From an uncultured Eubacterium sp. (GTDB taxonomy: Bacteria > Bacillota > Clostridia > Peptostreptococcales > Anaerovoracaceae), in contig CALBGO010000039.1 of assembly GCA_937894585.1 (NCBI GenBank), positions 1 to 29,488 on the forward strand: 29,488 nt of DNA, in the 5' to 3' direction. Shown piece by piece: positions 1-7,185 of this stretch. The notes below the pieces were generated by a model. It was not told where the DNA came from. It was given only the letters and a program-made list of their open reading frames with translations, and did not search any database. Both the position numbers and the translations under genes were made by a program. Position 1 is the first letter of the stretch; each line of letters starts with the position of its first letter.

Positions 1-108
1 CCCGTACGTACGGTGCAATGGGAGGGTGAGAAAAATTCCTCACTCTACCCTATTTCTGCAACAGTGTTTTTAGGTGTATATTTTCGTTGGGCTGCTGTAT
101 CAGGTCCC

Positions 109-210
109 GTCTGCTGCAATCTATTGAGTGACTGCAATCTACAGGGTTCTCGCAGCTTATTGCGTGACTGTAATCCGGTAGTTTTTAATTTACTGGTGAT
201 TGCAATCCGC
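109..210. repeat. Degenerate short direct repeats downstream of rqcH
   Basis: Three imperfect copies of a unit resembling TATTGNGTGACTGYAATC begin near 121, 156 and 188, with a partial CTGCAATCT at about 112-122. Spacing is about 32-35 bases. The core GATTGCAATC in the third copy is itself palindromic. The stretch lies just past the rqcH stop codon and no convincing gene was seen between position 1 and 233. It may be a small degraded repeat or a protein-binding array; function is unknown. Confidence 0.4.
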
Positions 211-233
211 TGAGTTACTATATTCTTTGCAGT

Positions 234-1922
234 TTAATTTTGTTTTGTGTTTTCGGGAAGTCCCGGATTTACCCAAAGGGTTTTGTTGTTTGTAAAAATC
301 ACCATGCCCGGTTTTGCGCCGGACGGCTTTTTTACATATCTGACCGGAACATAATCCACAGGAACATTTTCCGAAGTTCTGCCTTTACTGTGGTATGCGG
401 CAATAGATGCGGCTTCAAAGAGGGCTTTTTCGGAAAGCTCCTCTCCGCCGGTCTTTACGATAACATGAGAGCCGGGGATATCTTTTGTATGAAGCCATAA
501 ATCTCCTTTTCCGGCGGTTTTCAGAGTAAGAATGTCATTTTCTTTGTTATTTCTGCCCACGAGAACCTGGCTGCCGTCGCAGAGAGTATATTTGTAAGGC
601 TGCGGCTTATATTTTTTTTCTTTGTAGCCGCCGCGGTTTTTTCGTTTGCGTACATAGCCTGTTTCTGTCAGTTCTGTTCTGAGGGCTTCGATTTCTCCGG
701 CGTCTTCTGTGTTATTAAGGTAAGAAAGTACCGATTCCAAATACTGAATATCTTCTGCGGCTTCGAAAAGCTGAATCTGCTTTTCTTTTACGGCAGTTTT
801 GGATTTACCGTACCGCTTGAAATACTGCTGCGCATTTTTTGCGGGACTGTATCGCTCGTCCAGAGGAATTTTTACGGAAGAGCCGTCGTAATAATTGATA
901 ACTTCCACAGATGTGTCTCCGGGCTTTATCAGGTGCATATTGGCAGTCAAAAGTTCTCCGTAAAGCCGCAGATCTTCTGAGTTTTCCGCTTTGAGCAGGT
1001 CTTCGGACAGTCTCTGCTTTTTCAGATAGAGTTTATCTAAAAGCCCGCCGACGGTTTTGATTAAATCGTGAGATTTCTGTCTGGCGCGGTTTGATGATTG
1101 TTTGTGATCAAAGTAATAGGAAAGACATTTGCTCAAGGTATCGAAGTCGATGCGTTCTGCGGCACCTTCGTATCGGGATAAATCTGCCACATGAAACTCC
1201 TGAGGCGCTCCTTTGTCGTCGGTGTAGACATGAGGTTTTGCTTTACCGGAGGAAATATCGGAAAGGAGGCTTTTCAGCCAGTCGTAGCGGTTTTCACAGG
1301 CGGCGAGTTCTTCGGATACGGCAGGAGAGATGCCCCCTGTTTTCGCAAGAATTTCTTTCGGATTTGCATTCATGGAATTCAGTTCCTCAGAGGTAATGTC
1401 TTTGAAAGAAATTTTGTCCTGAGCAGGCGGGTATTCGTAAATTTTGCCGGGCAGAATCTGACGCGCTCTGTTGACATCGATGGAAATCCGTTTGATGCTG
1501 TCGATGATTTTGCCTGTAGTCATATCGATTAAAATGATATTGCTGTGCTTTCCCATAATTTCAAAAACCAGTTTTTTTGAAACTGTAAATCCCAGTTCGT
1601 TTAAGGTTTCCAAAGAAATTTCAATGATTCGTTCCGCATCTTTTTGGGCAATATCCACGATCCTGCCGCCCTGCAGATGCTTTCGAAGAAGCATACAGAA
1701 AGCCAGAGGCGCAGGGGGATTTTCCGGGTTCTTTTCGATAAAATGCAGACAGCTTCTTGCACTGTTTACACAGGCGTAAAGTCTGACATTCCCCTTTTTT
1801 GTGTGTATGTGAAAAACCAGCTCGTCGTTTTCAGGCTGGTAAACTTTTTCGATTTTTCCAAGTAAAATTGTATCCCGCAGCTCATGTACCATGGCGCAGG
1901 TTATGATTCCGTCAAATGCCAT
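234..1922 (-). CDS. rqcH: RqcH / NFACT family ribosome quality-control protein
   Basis: Bacterial Rqc2 homologue. In the characterised family it binds the obstructed 50S subunit carrying peptidyl-tRNA and recruits alanyl-tRNA to add C-terminal alanine tails that mark the stalled peptide for degradation. Older annotations call it a fibronectin-binding protein. The 562 residues match the usual 560-590. The N-terminal NFACT-N domain starts MAFDGI and has the LLRKHL stretch near 78-83 followed by ERI at 97-99, where the functional Asp/Glu-Arg pair lies. A central helical coiled-coil region follows, then an NFACT-R domain near 440-550 with DLWLHTKDIPGSHV. The start has a GGGGAG site upstream. It is divergent from yicC, and its promoter shares -35 bases with the yicC promoter. 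A cytoplasmic role is expected. Confidence 0.93.
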   Translation of the reverse strand: MAFDGIITCAMVHELRDTILLGKIEKVYQPENDELVFHIHTKKGNVRLYACVNSARSCLHFIEKNPENPPAPLAFCMLLRKHLQGGRIVDIAQKDAERIIEISLETLNELGFTVSKKLVFEIMGKHSNIILIDMTTGKIIDSIKRISIDVNRARQILPGKIYEYPPAQDKISFKDITSEELNSMNANPKEILAKTGGISPAVSEELAACENRYDWLKSLLSDISSGKAKPHVYTDDKGAPQEFHVADLSRYEGAAERIDFDTLSKCLSYYFDHKQSSNRARQKSHDLIKTVGGLLDKLYLKKQRLSEDLLKAENSEDLRLYGELLTANMHLIKPGDTSVEVINYYDGSSVKIPLDERYSPAKNAQQYFKRYGKSKTAVKEKQIQLFEAAEDIQYLESVLSYLNNTEDAGEIEALRTELTETGYVRKRKNRGGYKEKKYKPQPYKYTLCDGSQVLVGRNNKENDILTLKTAGKGDLWLHTKDIPGSHVIVKTGGEELSEKALFEAASIAAYHSKGRTSENVPVDYVPVRYVKKPSGAKPGMVIFTNNKTLWVNPGLPENTKQN

Positions 1923-2005
1923 AAGTCTATACTCCCCGATGGTCTTATTTTTCAGAGACTCTGTCTGCCGATTTTATGAAGAGACAGGTCTCCAATCCGC
2001 TATCT

Positions 2006-2035
2006 ATTTTACTCCGCAGCGCTTTGATTTGTCAA
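2006..2035 (-). promoter_or_regulatory. rqcH promoter
   Basis: On the minus strand TTGACA (2035-2030) is followed after 18 bases by TAAAAT (2011-2006). It lies about 85 bases upstream of the rqcH start. Its -35 hexamer overlaps the -35 of the opposite yicC promoter by five bases. Confidence 0.65.
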
Positions 2036-2057
2036 CCATAGGAAAATGTGATAAAAT
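2029..2057 (+). promoter_or_regulatory. yicC promoter
   Basis: TTGTCA (2029-2034), a 17-base spacer and TAAAAT (2052-2057), with an extended -10 TG at 2049-2050. It lies about 43 bases upstream of the yicC ATG. The geometry is ideal for the vegetative sigma factor. Confidence 0.7.
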
Positions 2058-2099
2058 AACTGTATTATCATTGATTTTGTAGAAAAAAGGAGCAGTTAG

Positions 2100-2984
2100 A
2101 TGATAAAAAGCATGACAGGCTTCGGAAGAGGCGAATACAACGACGGAAAAAGGAGCATTATCGTAGAAATTAAATCTGTCAATCACAGATATGCAGATAT
2201 TTCTGTGCGGATGCCGAGAAGATATTCTTTTGCCGAGGACAGAATTAAGAATACTGTGAAAGAAACTTTTAAACGGGGAAAGGCGGATGTTTCTGTTATG
2301 GTGGAAAACCTGACGGAAAATGATGTGAATATCAGACTGAATACGATGCTTGCCCGGCAGTATATGGATAATCTGACGGCTTTGCAGGAGGAATTTTCTC
2401 TGAAAGGCGAGATTACGCTGCAGTACATTGCGGGACTTCCGGATGTGATGAAGGCAATTCCCGATGTGGATGATGAAGAGGAAATTGCAAAGTGTATTCT
2501 GATACCGGTTAAAGAGGCAGCTGAAAATCTGGAATCTATGCGGAAGATCGAGGGCGAAAAGCTTGCGGATGATTTGATTATGCGGGGGGATTTAATTAAA
2601 GAGCTGGCAGCTAAGATTGAAGAACGGGCAGATAAAGTACCGGCAATTTACACAGAAAAGCTTCGGGAGAGAATTACCGAGTTAATTGGAAACAGTGTAA
2701 ACATTCCTGAGGAGAGAATTCTCACAGAAGCGGCAATTTTTGCGGATAAGTGCAATATTACGGAAGAGCTGACCCGTCTTAACAGCCATATGGATCAGAT
2801 GAAGTCGATTATTGTAAACAGCACCCAGCCTGACGGAAAGAAGCTGGATTTTCTAGTGCAGGAAATGAACAGAGAGGCAAATACCATTGGTTCTAAAGCC
2901 AATGACCTTGAAGTGACGGCTCTGATGCTGCAGATTAAAGCGGAAATAGAAAAAATCAGAGAACAGGTGCAGAATATCGAATAA
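2100..2984 (+). CDS. yicC: YicC/YloC family endoribonuclease
   Basis: Member of the YicC family, shown in other bacteria to be an endoribonuclease that takes part in small-RNA and mRNA turnover. The 294 residues are normal for the family. The N-terminus MIKSMTGFGRGE is the family hallmark. The C-terminal DUF1732 region is present, with an LDFLVQEMNREANT stretch near 255-268 and an acidic end. The ATG at 2100 has AAGGAG at 2087-2092. In Bacillus and many Clostridia this gene is followed by remA, gmk and rpoZ; here remA is missing and a repeat-rich leader lies before gmk. The product is expected to be cytoplasmic. Identity is clear; the exact RNA targets are not known. Confidence 0.93.
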   Translation: MIKSMTGFGRGEYNDGKRSIIVEIKSVNHRYADISVRMPRRYSFAEDRIKNTVKETFKRGKADVSVMVENLTENDVNIRLNTMLARQYMDNLTALQEEFSLKGEITLQYIAGLPDVMKAIPDVDDEEEIAKCILIPVKEAAENLESMRKIEGEKLADDLIMRGDLIKELAAKIEERADKVPAIYTEKLRERITELIGNSVNIPEERILTEAAIFADKCNITEELTRLNSHMDQMKSIIVNSTQPDGKKLDFLVQEMNREANTIGSKANDLEVTALMLQIKAEIEKIREQVQNIE

Positions 2985-2989
2985 TTTTC

Positions 2990-3018
2990 TTGAAACAGAT
3001 TTGTGAAAGTGATATAAT
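2990..3018 (+). promoter_or_regulatory. Strong promoter ahead of the 187-bp repeats and gmk
   Basis: TTGAAA (2990-2995), a 17-base spacer and a perfect TATAAT (3013-3018), beginning six bases after the yicC stop codon. Transcription would start near 3025, so the whole repeat array would lie in the 5' leader of gmk-rpoZ or in a separate non-coding RNA. Confidence 0.75.
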
Positions 3019-3024
3019 ATTAGT

Positions 3025-3615
3025 TCATACGAGTATTGTTAAGCGCCAAGCAGATTATGAAGTTTGTGGGACGCTAAAGCATAAGGTCTGCTTAGCCAAA
3101 ATAAATTTTGGAGCAGTACCATTATACGACATATGCCTAGCCAATCGAGCGTCGTATAGCCGCTCTCTTGGGGCATTGCCGTGGAGTGCCACGCACTAAA
3201 GTGCTGCACTCCTGACAGGGGACCTACCTGCGATTCTCTACGCTCATCGGGTTAGGTCTCCCACAGCATAAGGTCTGCTTAGCCAAAATAAATTTTGGAG
3301 CAGTACCATTATACGACATATGCCTAGCCAATCGAGCGTCGTATAGCCGCTCTCTTGGGGCATTGCCGTGGAGTGCCACGCACTAAAGTGCTGCACTCCT
3401 GACAGGGGACCTACCTGCGATTCTCTACGCTCATCGGGTTAGGTCTCCCACAGCATAAGGTCTGCTTAGCCAAAACAAGTTTTGGAGCAGAACCATTATA
3501 CGACATAAGCCTAGCCAATCGAGCGTCGTATAGCCGCTCTCTTGGGGCATAACAGCATAAGGACTTCTCAGCAATTTGCTTCGCAAATTGGAGCAAGTCC
3601 ATTAAGGAGACAGAA
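3025..3615 (+). ncRNA. Putative structured leader or small RNA upstream of gmk
   Basis: The promoter at 2990-3018 would produce about 590 bases of RNA before the gmk start. The RNA would consist almost wholly of the repeated hairpins and end in a final hairpin at 3561-3600 (GGACTT against AAGTCC, AATTTGC against GCAAATT). That hairpin sits only three bases before the gmk ribosome binding site at 3604-3610. Two paired changes in the third copy keep a stem intact, which supports selection on RNA or cruciform structure. No known riboswitch or leader family was recognised. It could instead be a mobile repeat that happens to be transcribed. Confidence 0.45.
3078..3600 (+). repeat. Tandem 187-bp structured repeats in the gmk leader
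   Basis: Units start at 3078, 3265 and 3452, each beginning AGCATAAGG. The first two (3078-3264 and 3265-3451) are identical by eye over 187 bases. The third is cut short after about 96 bases, and a further divergent module begins AGCATAAGG at 3554. Each full unit folds into four hairpins, listed for the first unit: 3085-3120 (CCAAAAT against ATTTTGG, with CTGCT against AGCAG), 3123-3158 (TATACGAC against GTCGTATA), 3183-3212 (GGAGTGC against GCACTCC) and 3218-3262 (GGGGACCTA against TAGGTCTCCC). None is followed by a T-tract, so these are not terminators. The short reading frames that cross the region look like no known protein. It fills most of the 631-base gap between yicC and gmk. Confidence 0.9.
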
Positions 3616-4236
3616 ATGGACAGAGCCGAACATGCAGGAAAGCTTTTTATCATATCAGGTCCTTCCGGAGCCGGTAAGGGTACAATTTGCAAGAGGTTGA
3701 TAGAGGATACCAAGGTGGAAATTTCGGTGTCTATGACGACAAGAAATCCGCGTCCCGGAGAGGTTGACGGTGTCAGCTATTATTTTACAACAAAAGAAGA
3801 ATTCGAAAAAGAAATCCGGCGGGGCGGTTTCTTGGAGCATGCAGAGGTTTACGGAAACTATTACGGTACGCCTAAGGCTAAGGTTCTTGAAAAACTTGCC
3901 GCAGGTATCGATGTTCTGCTTGAAATCGATATTCAGGGAGCGCTGCATGTAAAGAACGCATATCCTAACGGTATTTTTATTTTCATTCTGCCGCCTTCTA
4001 TGGCAGAACTGAGAAAGAGAATTACCGGCAGAGGCTCGGAGACGGAAGAAGCAATCAATCTGAGATTATCTCAGACATTAAAAGAAGTTTCATACATAGA
4101 TAAGTACGACTACTGTGTCGTAAACGGTGAACTGGAAGAGGCAGTCAGCAGAGTGAAAGCTATCGTTGTGGCGGAACATTCCCGCGTGTCTCAGAATGTT
4201 TACAGGCTTATCGAACAATACAAGGAGGAAGTGTAA
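3616..4236 (+). CDS. gmk: Guanylate kinase
   Basis: Phosphorylates GMP to GDP with ATP, the step after GMP synthase (guaA at 14342) on the way to GTP, and sets (p)ppGpp precursor levels in Firmicutes. The 206 residues are typical. The P-loop GPSGAGKGT is at about 15-23. GMP-binding residues follow in the MTTRNPRPGEVDGVSY stretch near 40-55, then the LEIDIQGA motif near 100 and the lid region around RITGRGSETEE. The ATG at 3616 has AAGGAGA at 3604-3610. Its stop overlaps the rpoZ start as TAATG, so the two are translationally coupled. Expression should depend on the repeat-rich leader upstream. Confidence 0.96.
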   Translation: MDRAEHAGKLFIISGPSGAGKGTICKRLIEDTKVEISVSMTTRNPRPGEVDGVSYYFTTKEEFEKEIRRGGFLEHAEVYGNYYGTPKAKVLEKLAAGIDVLLEIDIQGALHVKNAYPNGIFIFILPPSMAELRKRITGRGSETEEAINLRLSQTLKEVSYIDKYDYCVVNGELEEAVSRVKAIVVAEHSRVSQNVYRLIEQYKEEV

Positions 4237-4451
4237 TGCTGTACCCATCTATTAACGAAATCAGAAAAAAGGCAGACAGCCGCTATACGATTGTAAACCT
4301 GGCTGCTAAAAGAGCCAGAGATATTATCGACGGCAAGCCCGTTCTGACAGACTGTGAAATCAACAGACCTGTTTCTATCGCAGCTCATGAAATTGCAGAA
4401 GATCTGATCACTTACAAGCGGGAAGAAAATGAACCGTTTGAAGAAGAGTAA
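4236..4451 (+). CDS. rpoZ: RNA polymerase omega subunit
   Basis: Small subunit that binds the beta-prime C-terminus, helps polymerase assembly and forms part of the (p)ppGpp site in some bacteria. The 71-residue product starts MLYPSINEI. It carries the conserved core RYTIVNLAAKRARDI (about 17-31), then a PVSIAAHEIAEDLI segment and an acidic tail. It overlaps gmk by one base (TAATG), the usual gmk-rpoZ pairing of Firmicutes. A terminator follows at 4474-4535, closing the unit; coaBC, which often follows, is not here. Confidence 0.93.
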   Translation: MLYPSINEIRKKADSRYTIVNLAAKRARDIIDGKPVLTDCEINRPVSIAAHEIAEDLITYKREENEPFEEE

Positions 4452-4473
4452 AAATTTACGAAAACCAAGCAGC

Positions 4474-4535
4474 AAAGAGTTTTTCTGGCATCAGACGATA
4501 TATGTCAAAGTGCCTGAGGGAAACTCTTTTTTCTT
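4474..4535 (+). terminator. Terminator after gmk-rpoZ
   Basis: AAAGAGTTT (4474-4482) pairs with AAACTCTTT (4521-4529), with an inner GGCA/TGCC pairing, followed by a T-rich tail to 4535. Confidence 0.7.
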
Positions 4536-4585
4536 GTGCCAAAAGTCCGATACTGTTTCTGCACAAGTTTTATAAATGCTTGCAT

Positions 4586-4673
4586 ATGCAGCAATATTTT
4601 GGCGAAAAATGTCGAATGCTGCAATATTTTATGGAAAAGTTTTACATAAAACCGGCGAAGGTTGTTTTATAAT
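4586..4673 (+). promoter_or_regulatory. Direct repeats and -10 box upstream of the LytTR gene
   Basis: Two 15-base copies of ATGCWGCAATATTTT lie at 4586-4600 and 4616-4630, exactly 30 bases apart, about three helical turns. A consensus TATAAT is at 4668-4673 but no good -35 sits 16-18 bases before it (TTTACA at 4641 is 21 bases away). The layout fits an activator-dependent promoter, possibly autoregulated by the LytTR protein; that is inference. Confidence 0.5.
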
Positions 4674-4718
4674 AAAAGAAAGGGGAAGTGACAGTCTTAA
4701 CCGGACAGGAGGCTTACG

Positions 4719-5051
4719 ATGACAGAGTCTTACTTAGTAATTATTAACGGCAGGGAAACTGCAAAAGTAAAAATCAGCGACATACTTATGGTTGAACGGG
4801 ATCGGAGGCGCCTTCATATTGTGACCCCCGAAAAAGAGTATATCTATTATGAGAAATTGGAAAATGTGGAAGGCTGTCTGGATAACAGGTTTTATCCCTG
4901 TCTGAAGGGGTGTTACATAAATTTTGAAAGAATTTCTCATATGTCCGATCAGAAAATCTATTTTGAAAACGGATATATTTATGATATAGGGCGGTCGAAT
5001 TTCATAAAAACGAAGCAGAAATACGGAAGTTACCTGCGGCGCGAAATATGA
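4719..5051 (+). CDS. Stand-alone LytTR DNA-binding domain protein
   Basis: The 110 residues are almost entirely a LytTR domain, the beta-strand DNA-binding fold of AgrA and LytR response regulators. ISDILMVERDRRRLHIVT near 20-37 is the typical first strands. FYPCLKGCYINFERI near 58-72 matches the SFxRxHRSYIVN-type core, and the C-terminal strands end IKTKQKYGSYL. There is no receiver domain, no membrane segment and no neighbouring histidine kinase, so the input signal is unknown. The ATG at 4719 has AGGAGG at 4706-4711. The gene is a single unit between rpoZ and rpsB. Direct repeats upstream could be its own targets. Similar stand-alone LytTR proteins in other bacteria regulate competence, bacteriocins or membrane neighbours, but no target is visible here. 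Confidence 0.8.
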   Translation: MTESYLVIINGRETAKVKISDILMVERDRRRLHIVTPEKEYIYYEKLENVEGCLDNRFYPCLKGCYINFERISHMSDQKIYFENGYIYDIGRSNFIKTKQKYGSYLRREI

Positions 5052-5139
5052 AATAATATGAAATAAAAAAGTATATAAAAAGGTGTACAAAAAGCATATA
5101 AAAAATTTGCGCAGGGATAAAAAAACTTGTTAAAAACAC

Positions 5140-5168
5140 TTGTATTTTCTGTACAGATAAAGTATAAT
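5140..5168 (+). promoter_or_regulatory. rpsB-tsf promoter
   Basis: TTGTAT (5140-5145), a 17-base spacer and TATAAT (5163-5168). Transcription would begin near 5175, giving a leader of about 124 bases before rpsB. Confidence 0.7.
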
Positions 5169-5173
5169 AATTG

Positions 5174-5293
5174 TCGGCTCTGACTTCAGTGCCGATATTT
5201 TATTTCAATTTAACACACCCGGTTGTTTTGCAGAATGGTGCCGCAGGCGCGGTTTTATGCACGCAAGACCGAGTGGAAGGTAAAACCAGGAGG
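5174..5293 (+). promoter_or_regulatory. Structured rpsB leader, possible S2 autoregulatory site
   Basis: The transcript would begin with a hairpin at 5174-5195 (TCGGC against GCCGA with CTGA/TCAG inside). GGTTTTA at 5251-5257 can pair with TAAAACC at 5281-5287, which abuts the AGGAGG ribosome binding site at 5288-5293. Such a stem could limit access to the rpsB start. S2-binding leaders are known in some bacteria; assigning this one to S2 is inference. Confidence 0.4.
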
Positions 5294-5298
5294 AAAAA

Positions 5299-6033
5299 AT
5301 GGCAGTAATTTCAATGAAACAATTACTTGAAGCCGGTGTACATTTTGGACACCAGACAAGAAGATGGAACCCTAAAATGGCTCCTTACATCTTCACAGAA
5401 AGAAACGGAATCTACATCATCGACTTACAGAAGACTGTAAAGAAAATCGAAGAAGCTTACGAATTTATGAAGGAAGTAGGCGCTTCCGGCAAACCGATTC
5501 TGTTTGTAGGTACTAAGAAGCAGGCTCAGAATGCAATCGTTGACGAAGCTAAGAGATGCGGACAGTACTATGTAAGCGAAAGATGGCTGGGCGGTATGCT
5601 GACCAACTACAAGACTATCAGCGGAAGAATCAAGAGACTTTCCGACATCAACAGAATGGAAGAAGACGGAACTTTTGAAAAGCTGTCCAAGAAAGAAGTC
5701 ATCAAACTGAAGGCTGAAAGAGATAAATTAGAAAAATTCTTAGGCGGTATCAAAGATATGAAGGGTATGCCTGGCGCACTGTTCATCGTTGACCCTAAGA
5801 AAGAAAGAATTGCAGTAAAAGAAGCAAGAATTCTGGGTATTCCTATCGTTGGTATTGTAGATACTAACTGCGACCCGGACGATGTTGACTACATCATTCC
5901 TGCAAATGACGATGCAATCAGAGCAGTTAAGCTGATTGCAGGCAGAATGGCTGATGCTGTAATCGAAGCAAACCAGGGTGAAAGCTTTGATGAAGGTACT
6001 GTAAAAGAAGAAACCGCTGCTGACGCTGAATAA
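5299..6033 (+). CDS. rpsB: 30S ribosomal protein S2
   Basis: Structural protein of the small ribosomal subunit, located at the head-body hinge and needed for S1 binding or mRNA docking in many bacteria. The 244 residues begin with MAVISMKQLLEAGVHFGHQT, the S2 signature, continue with the RRWNPKM segment, and contain the second signature region PGALFIVDP near 156-164. The C-terminus is acidic. The ATG has a consensus AGGAGG six bases upstream. It is followed after 21 bases by tsf, the universal rpsB-tsf pairing. Codon use is strongly biased (many GAA, AAG and GTT), as expected for a highly expressed gene. Confidence 0.98.
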   Translation: MAVISMKQLLEAGVHFGHQTRRWNPKMAPYIFTERNGIYIIDLQKTVKKIEEAYEFMKEVGASGKPILFVGTKKQAQNAIVDEAKRCGQYYVSERWLGGMLTNYKTISGRIKRLSDINRMEEDGTFEKLSKKEVIKLKAERDKLEKFLGGIKDMKGMPGALFIVDPKKERIAVKEARILGIPIVGIVDTNCDPDDVDYIIPANDDAIRAVKLIAGRMADAVIEANQGESFDEGTVKEETAADAE

Positions 6034-6054
6034 TGAAACGAGAGGTGAACTAAA

Positions 6055-6984
6055 ATGGCTGTAACAGCTGCATTAGTAAAAGAATTAAGAGAAATGACCG
6101 GCGCAGGTATGATGGACTGCAAAAAGGCATTGGTTGAAACTGACGGAGATATCGAAAAGGCTGTAGAAGTTCTGAGAGAAAAAGGTCTTTCCAAGGCTGC
6201 TAAGAAAGCAGGCAGAATTGCTGCAGAAGGTCTGGTTCAGGTAGAATTTGCAGAAGATCATAAGACTGCTGCAATTATCGAAGTTAACTCCGAAACCGAC
6301 TTCGTTGCCAAGAACCCTGAATTCGTTGAATTCGTTGATACTCTGGCAAAGAAAGTAATCGAAAAAGAAAATCCGTGCATGGAATGCTTTATGGAAATGC
6401 CTTACGGCGATGAAGGAACTGTTAAGGACGCTCTGACCAACAAGATTTCCAAAATCGGCGAAAATATGAACATCAGAAGATTCGAAAAGATGAACACTGA
6501 AGGCGTTGTTTACACTGGATACATTCACGCCGGCGGCAAAATCGGTGTTATCGTAGGTATCGAAACTGAAGCTTCTGCTGAAGAAGTTGCAGTAGTAGGT
6601 AAGGACGTAGCTATGCAGGTTGCTTCCATGAATCCTAAGTTCGTAGACGAAACTCAGGTTGATCAGGACTGGCTGGCTTCCGAAACAGAAATTGCTAAAC
6701 AGCAGCTTCTGAACGAAGGCAAGAAAGAAGAACTGCTTGACAGAATTATCCCTGGCAAGATTAAGGCTATTCTGAAGGAAGTATGCCTTGTAGACCAGAA
6801 ATTCGTTAAGAACGGTGACCTGACAGTTGCTCAGTATGTTGCTGAAGAAGCTAAAAAGCTGGGCAAAGATATGAAGGTTGTAGAAATGGTTCGTTACGAA
6901 GTAGGCGAAGGCATCGAAAAGAAAGAAGAAGACTTCGCTGCAGAAGTAGCAGCACAGCAGGCTGCTGCAGCTGCAAAGAACTAA
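6055..6984 (+). CDS. tsf: Elongation factor Ts
   Basis: Guanine-nucleotide exchange factor that releases GDP from EF-Tu. The 309 residues begin with a UBA-like N-terminal domain (ALVKELREMTGAGMMDCKKAL, about 5-25). The EF-Tu-contacting TDFVAKN motif follows near 82-88, then two core subdomains and a C-terminal coiled-coil segment ending in an alanine-rich tail. The start is preceded by GAGAGGTGAA. A terminator follows at 7003-7046. In many Firmicutes pyrH and frr come next, but here the strand switches to the ANTAR and glutamine synthetase pair, so the usual rpsB-tsf-pyrH-frr order is broken. Confidence 0.97.
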   Translation: MAVTAALVKELREMTGAGMMDCKKALVETDGDIEKAVEVLREKGLSKAAKKAGRIAAEGLVQVEFAEDHKTAAIIEVNSETDFVAKNPEFVEFVDTLAKKVIEKENPCMECFMEMPYGDEGTVKDALTNKISKIGENMNIRRFEKMNTEGVVYTGYIHAGGKIGVIVGIETEASAEEVAVVGKDVAMQVASMNPKFVDETQVDQDWLASETEIAKQQLLNEGKKEELLDRIIPGKIKAILKEVCLVDQKFVKNGDLTVAQYVAEEAKKLGKDMKVVEMVRYEVGEGIEKKEEDFAAEVAAQQAAAAAKN

Positions 6985-7002
6985 TTTAATAACTTTGCTT
7001 TT

Positions 7003-7046
7003 AAATCCCTTGAATATGCTGAATTTCAGCCATTCAGGGGATTTTT
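7003..7046 (+). terminator. Terminator after rpsB-tsf
   Basis: AAATCCCTTGAAT (from 7003) pairs with ATTCAGGGGATTT (ending 7043) around an AT-rich loop and is followed by TTT. No T-tract follows in the opposite direction. Confidence 0.75.
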
Positions 7047-7185
7047 GGTTCTGCGCCATCCAAATGTCTTTTGGGTAGCGCCTCAGGGTTACCATATTCC
7101 GCATCTTAGGAAAAAACGATATTTTAATTGATTGATAGCCGATGTTCAACCGCTTGAGGAAATGATAATTCGGACTGAGTTGTCA

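Noticed and set aside
3078..3600. CRISPR array
   Set aside because: Units are 187 bases and directly abutting, without short repeats separated by unique spacers.
2990..3713. Short open frames across the 187-bp repeats (about 69 and 100 codons, both strands)
   Set aside because: They are made of repeated hairpin sequence, resemble no known protein and lack good ribosome binding sites. They are better explained as chance frames in structured DNA.
7052..7082. Hairpin GCGCCATCCAAA against TTTGGGTAGCGC between tsf and the ANTAR gene
   Set aside because: It has mismatches and no T-tract on either strand, so it was not called a terminator for the glnA-ANTAR operon.
6085..7149. 354-codon frame on the minus strand opposite tsf
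   Set aside because: It mirrors the biased codon use of tsf, has a composition unlike real proteins (rich in Phe, Cys and Asn) and runs through the tsf terminator.
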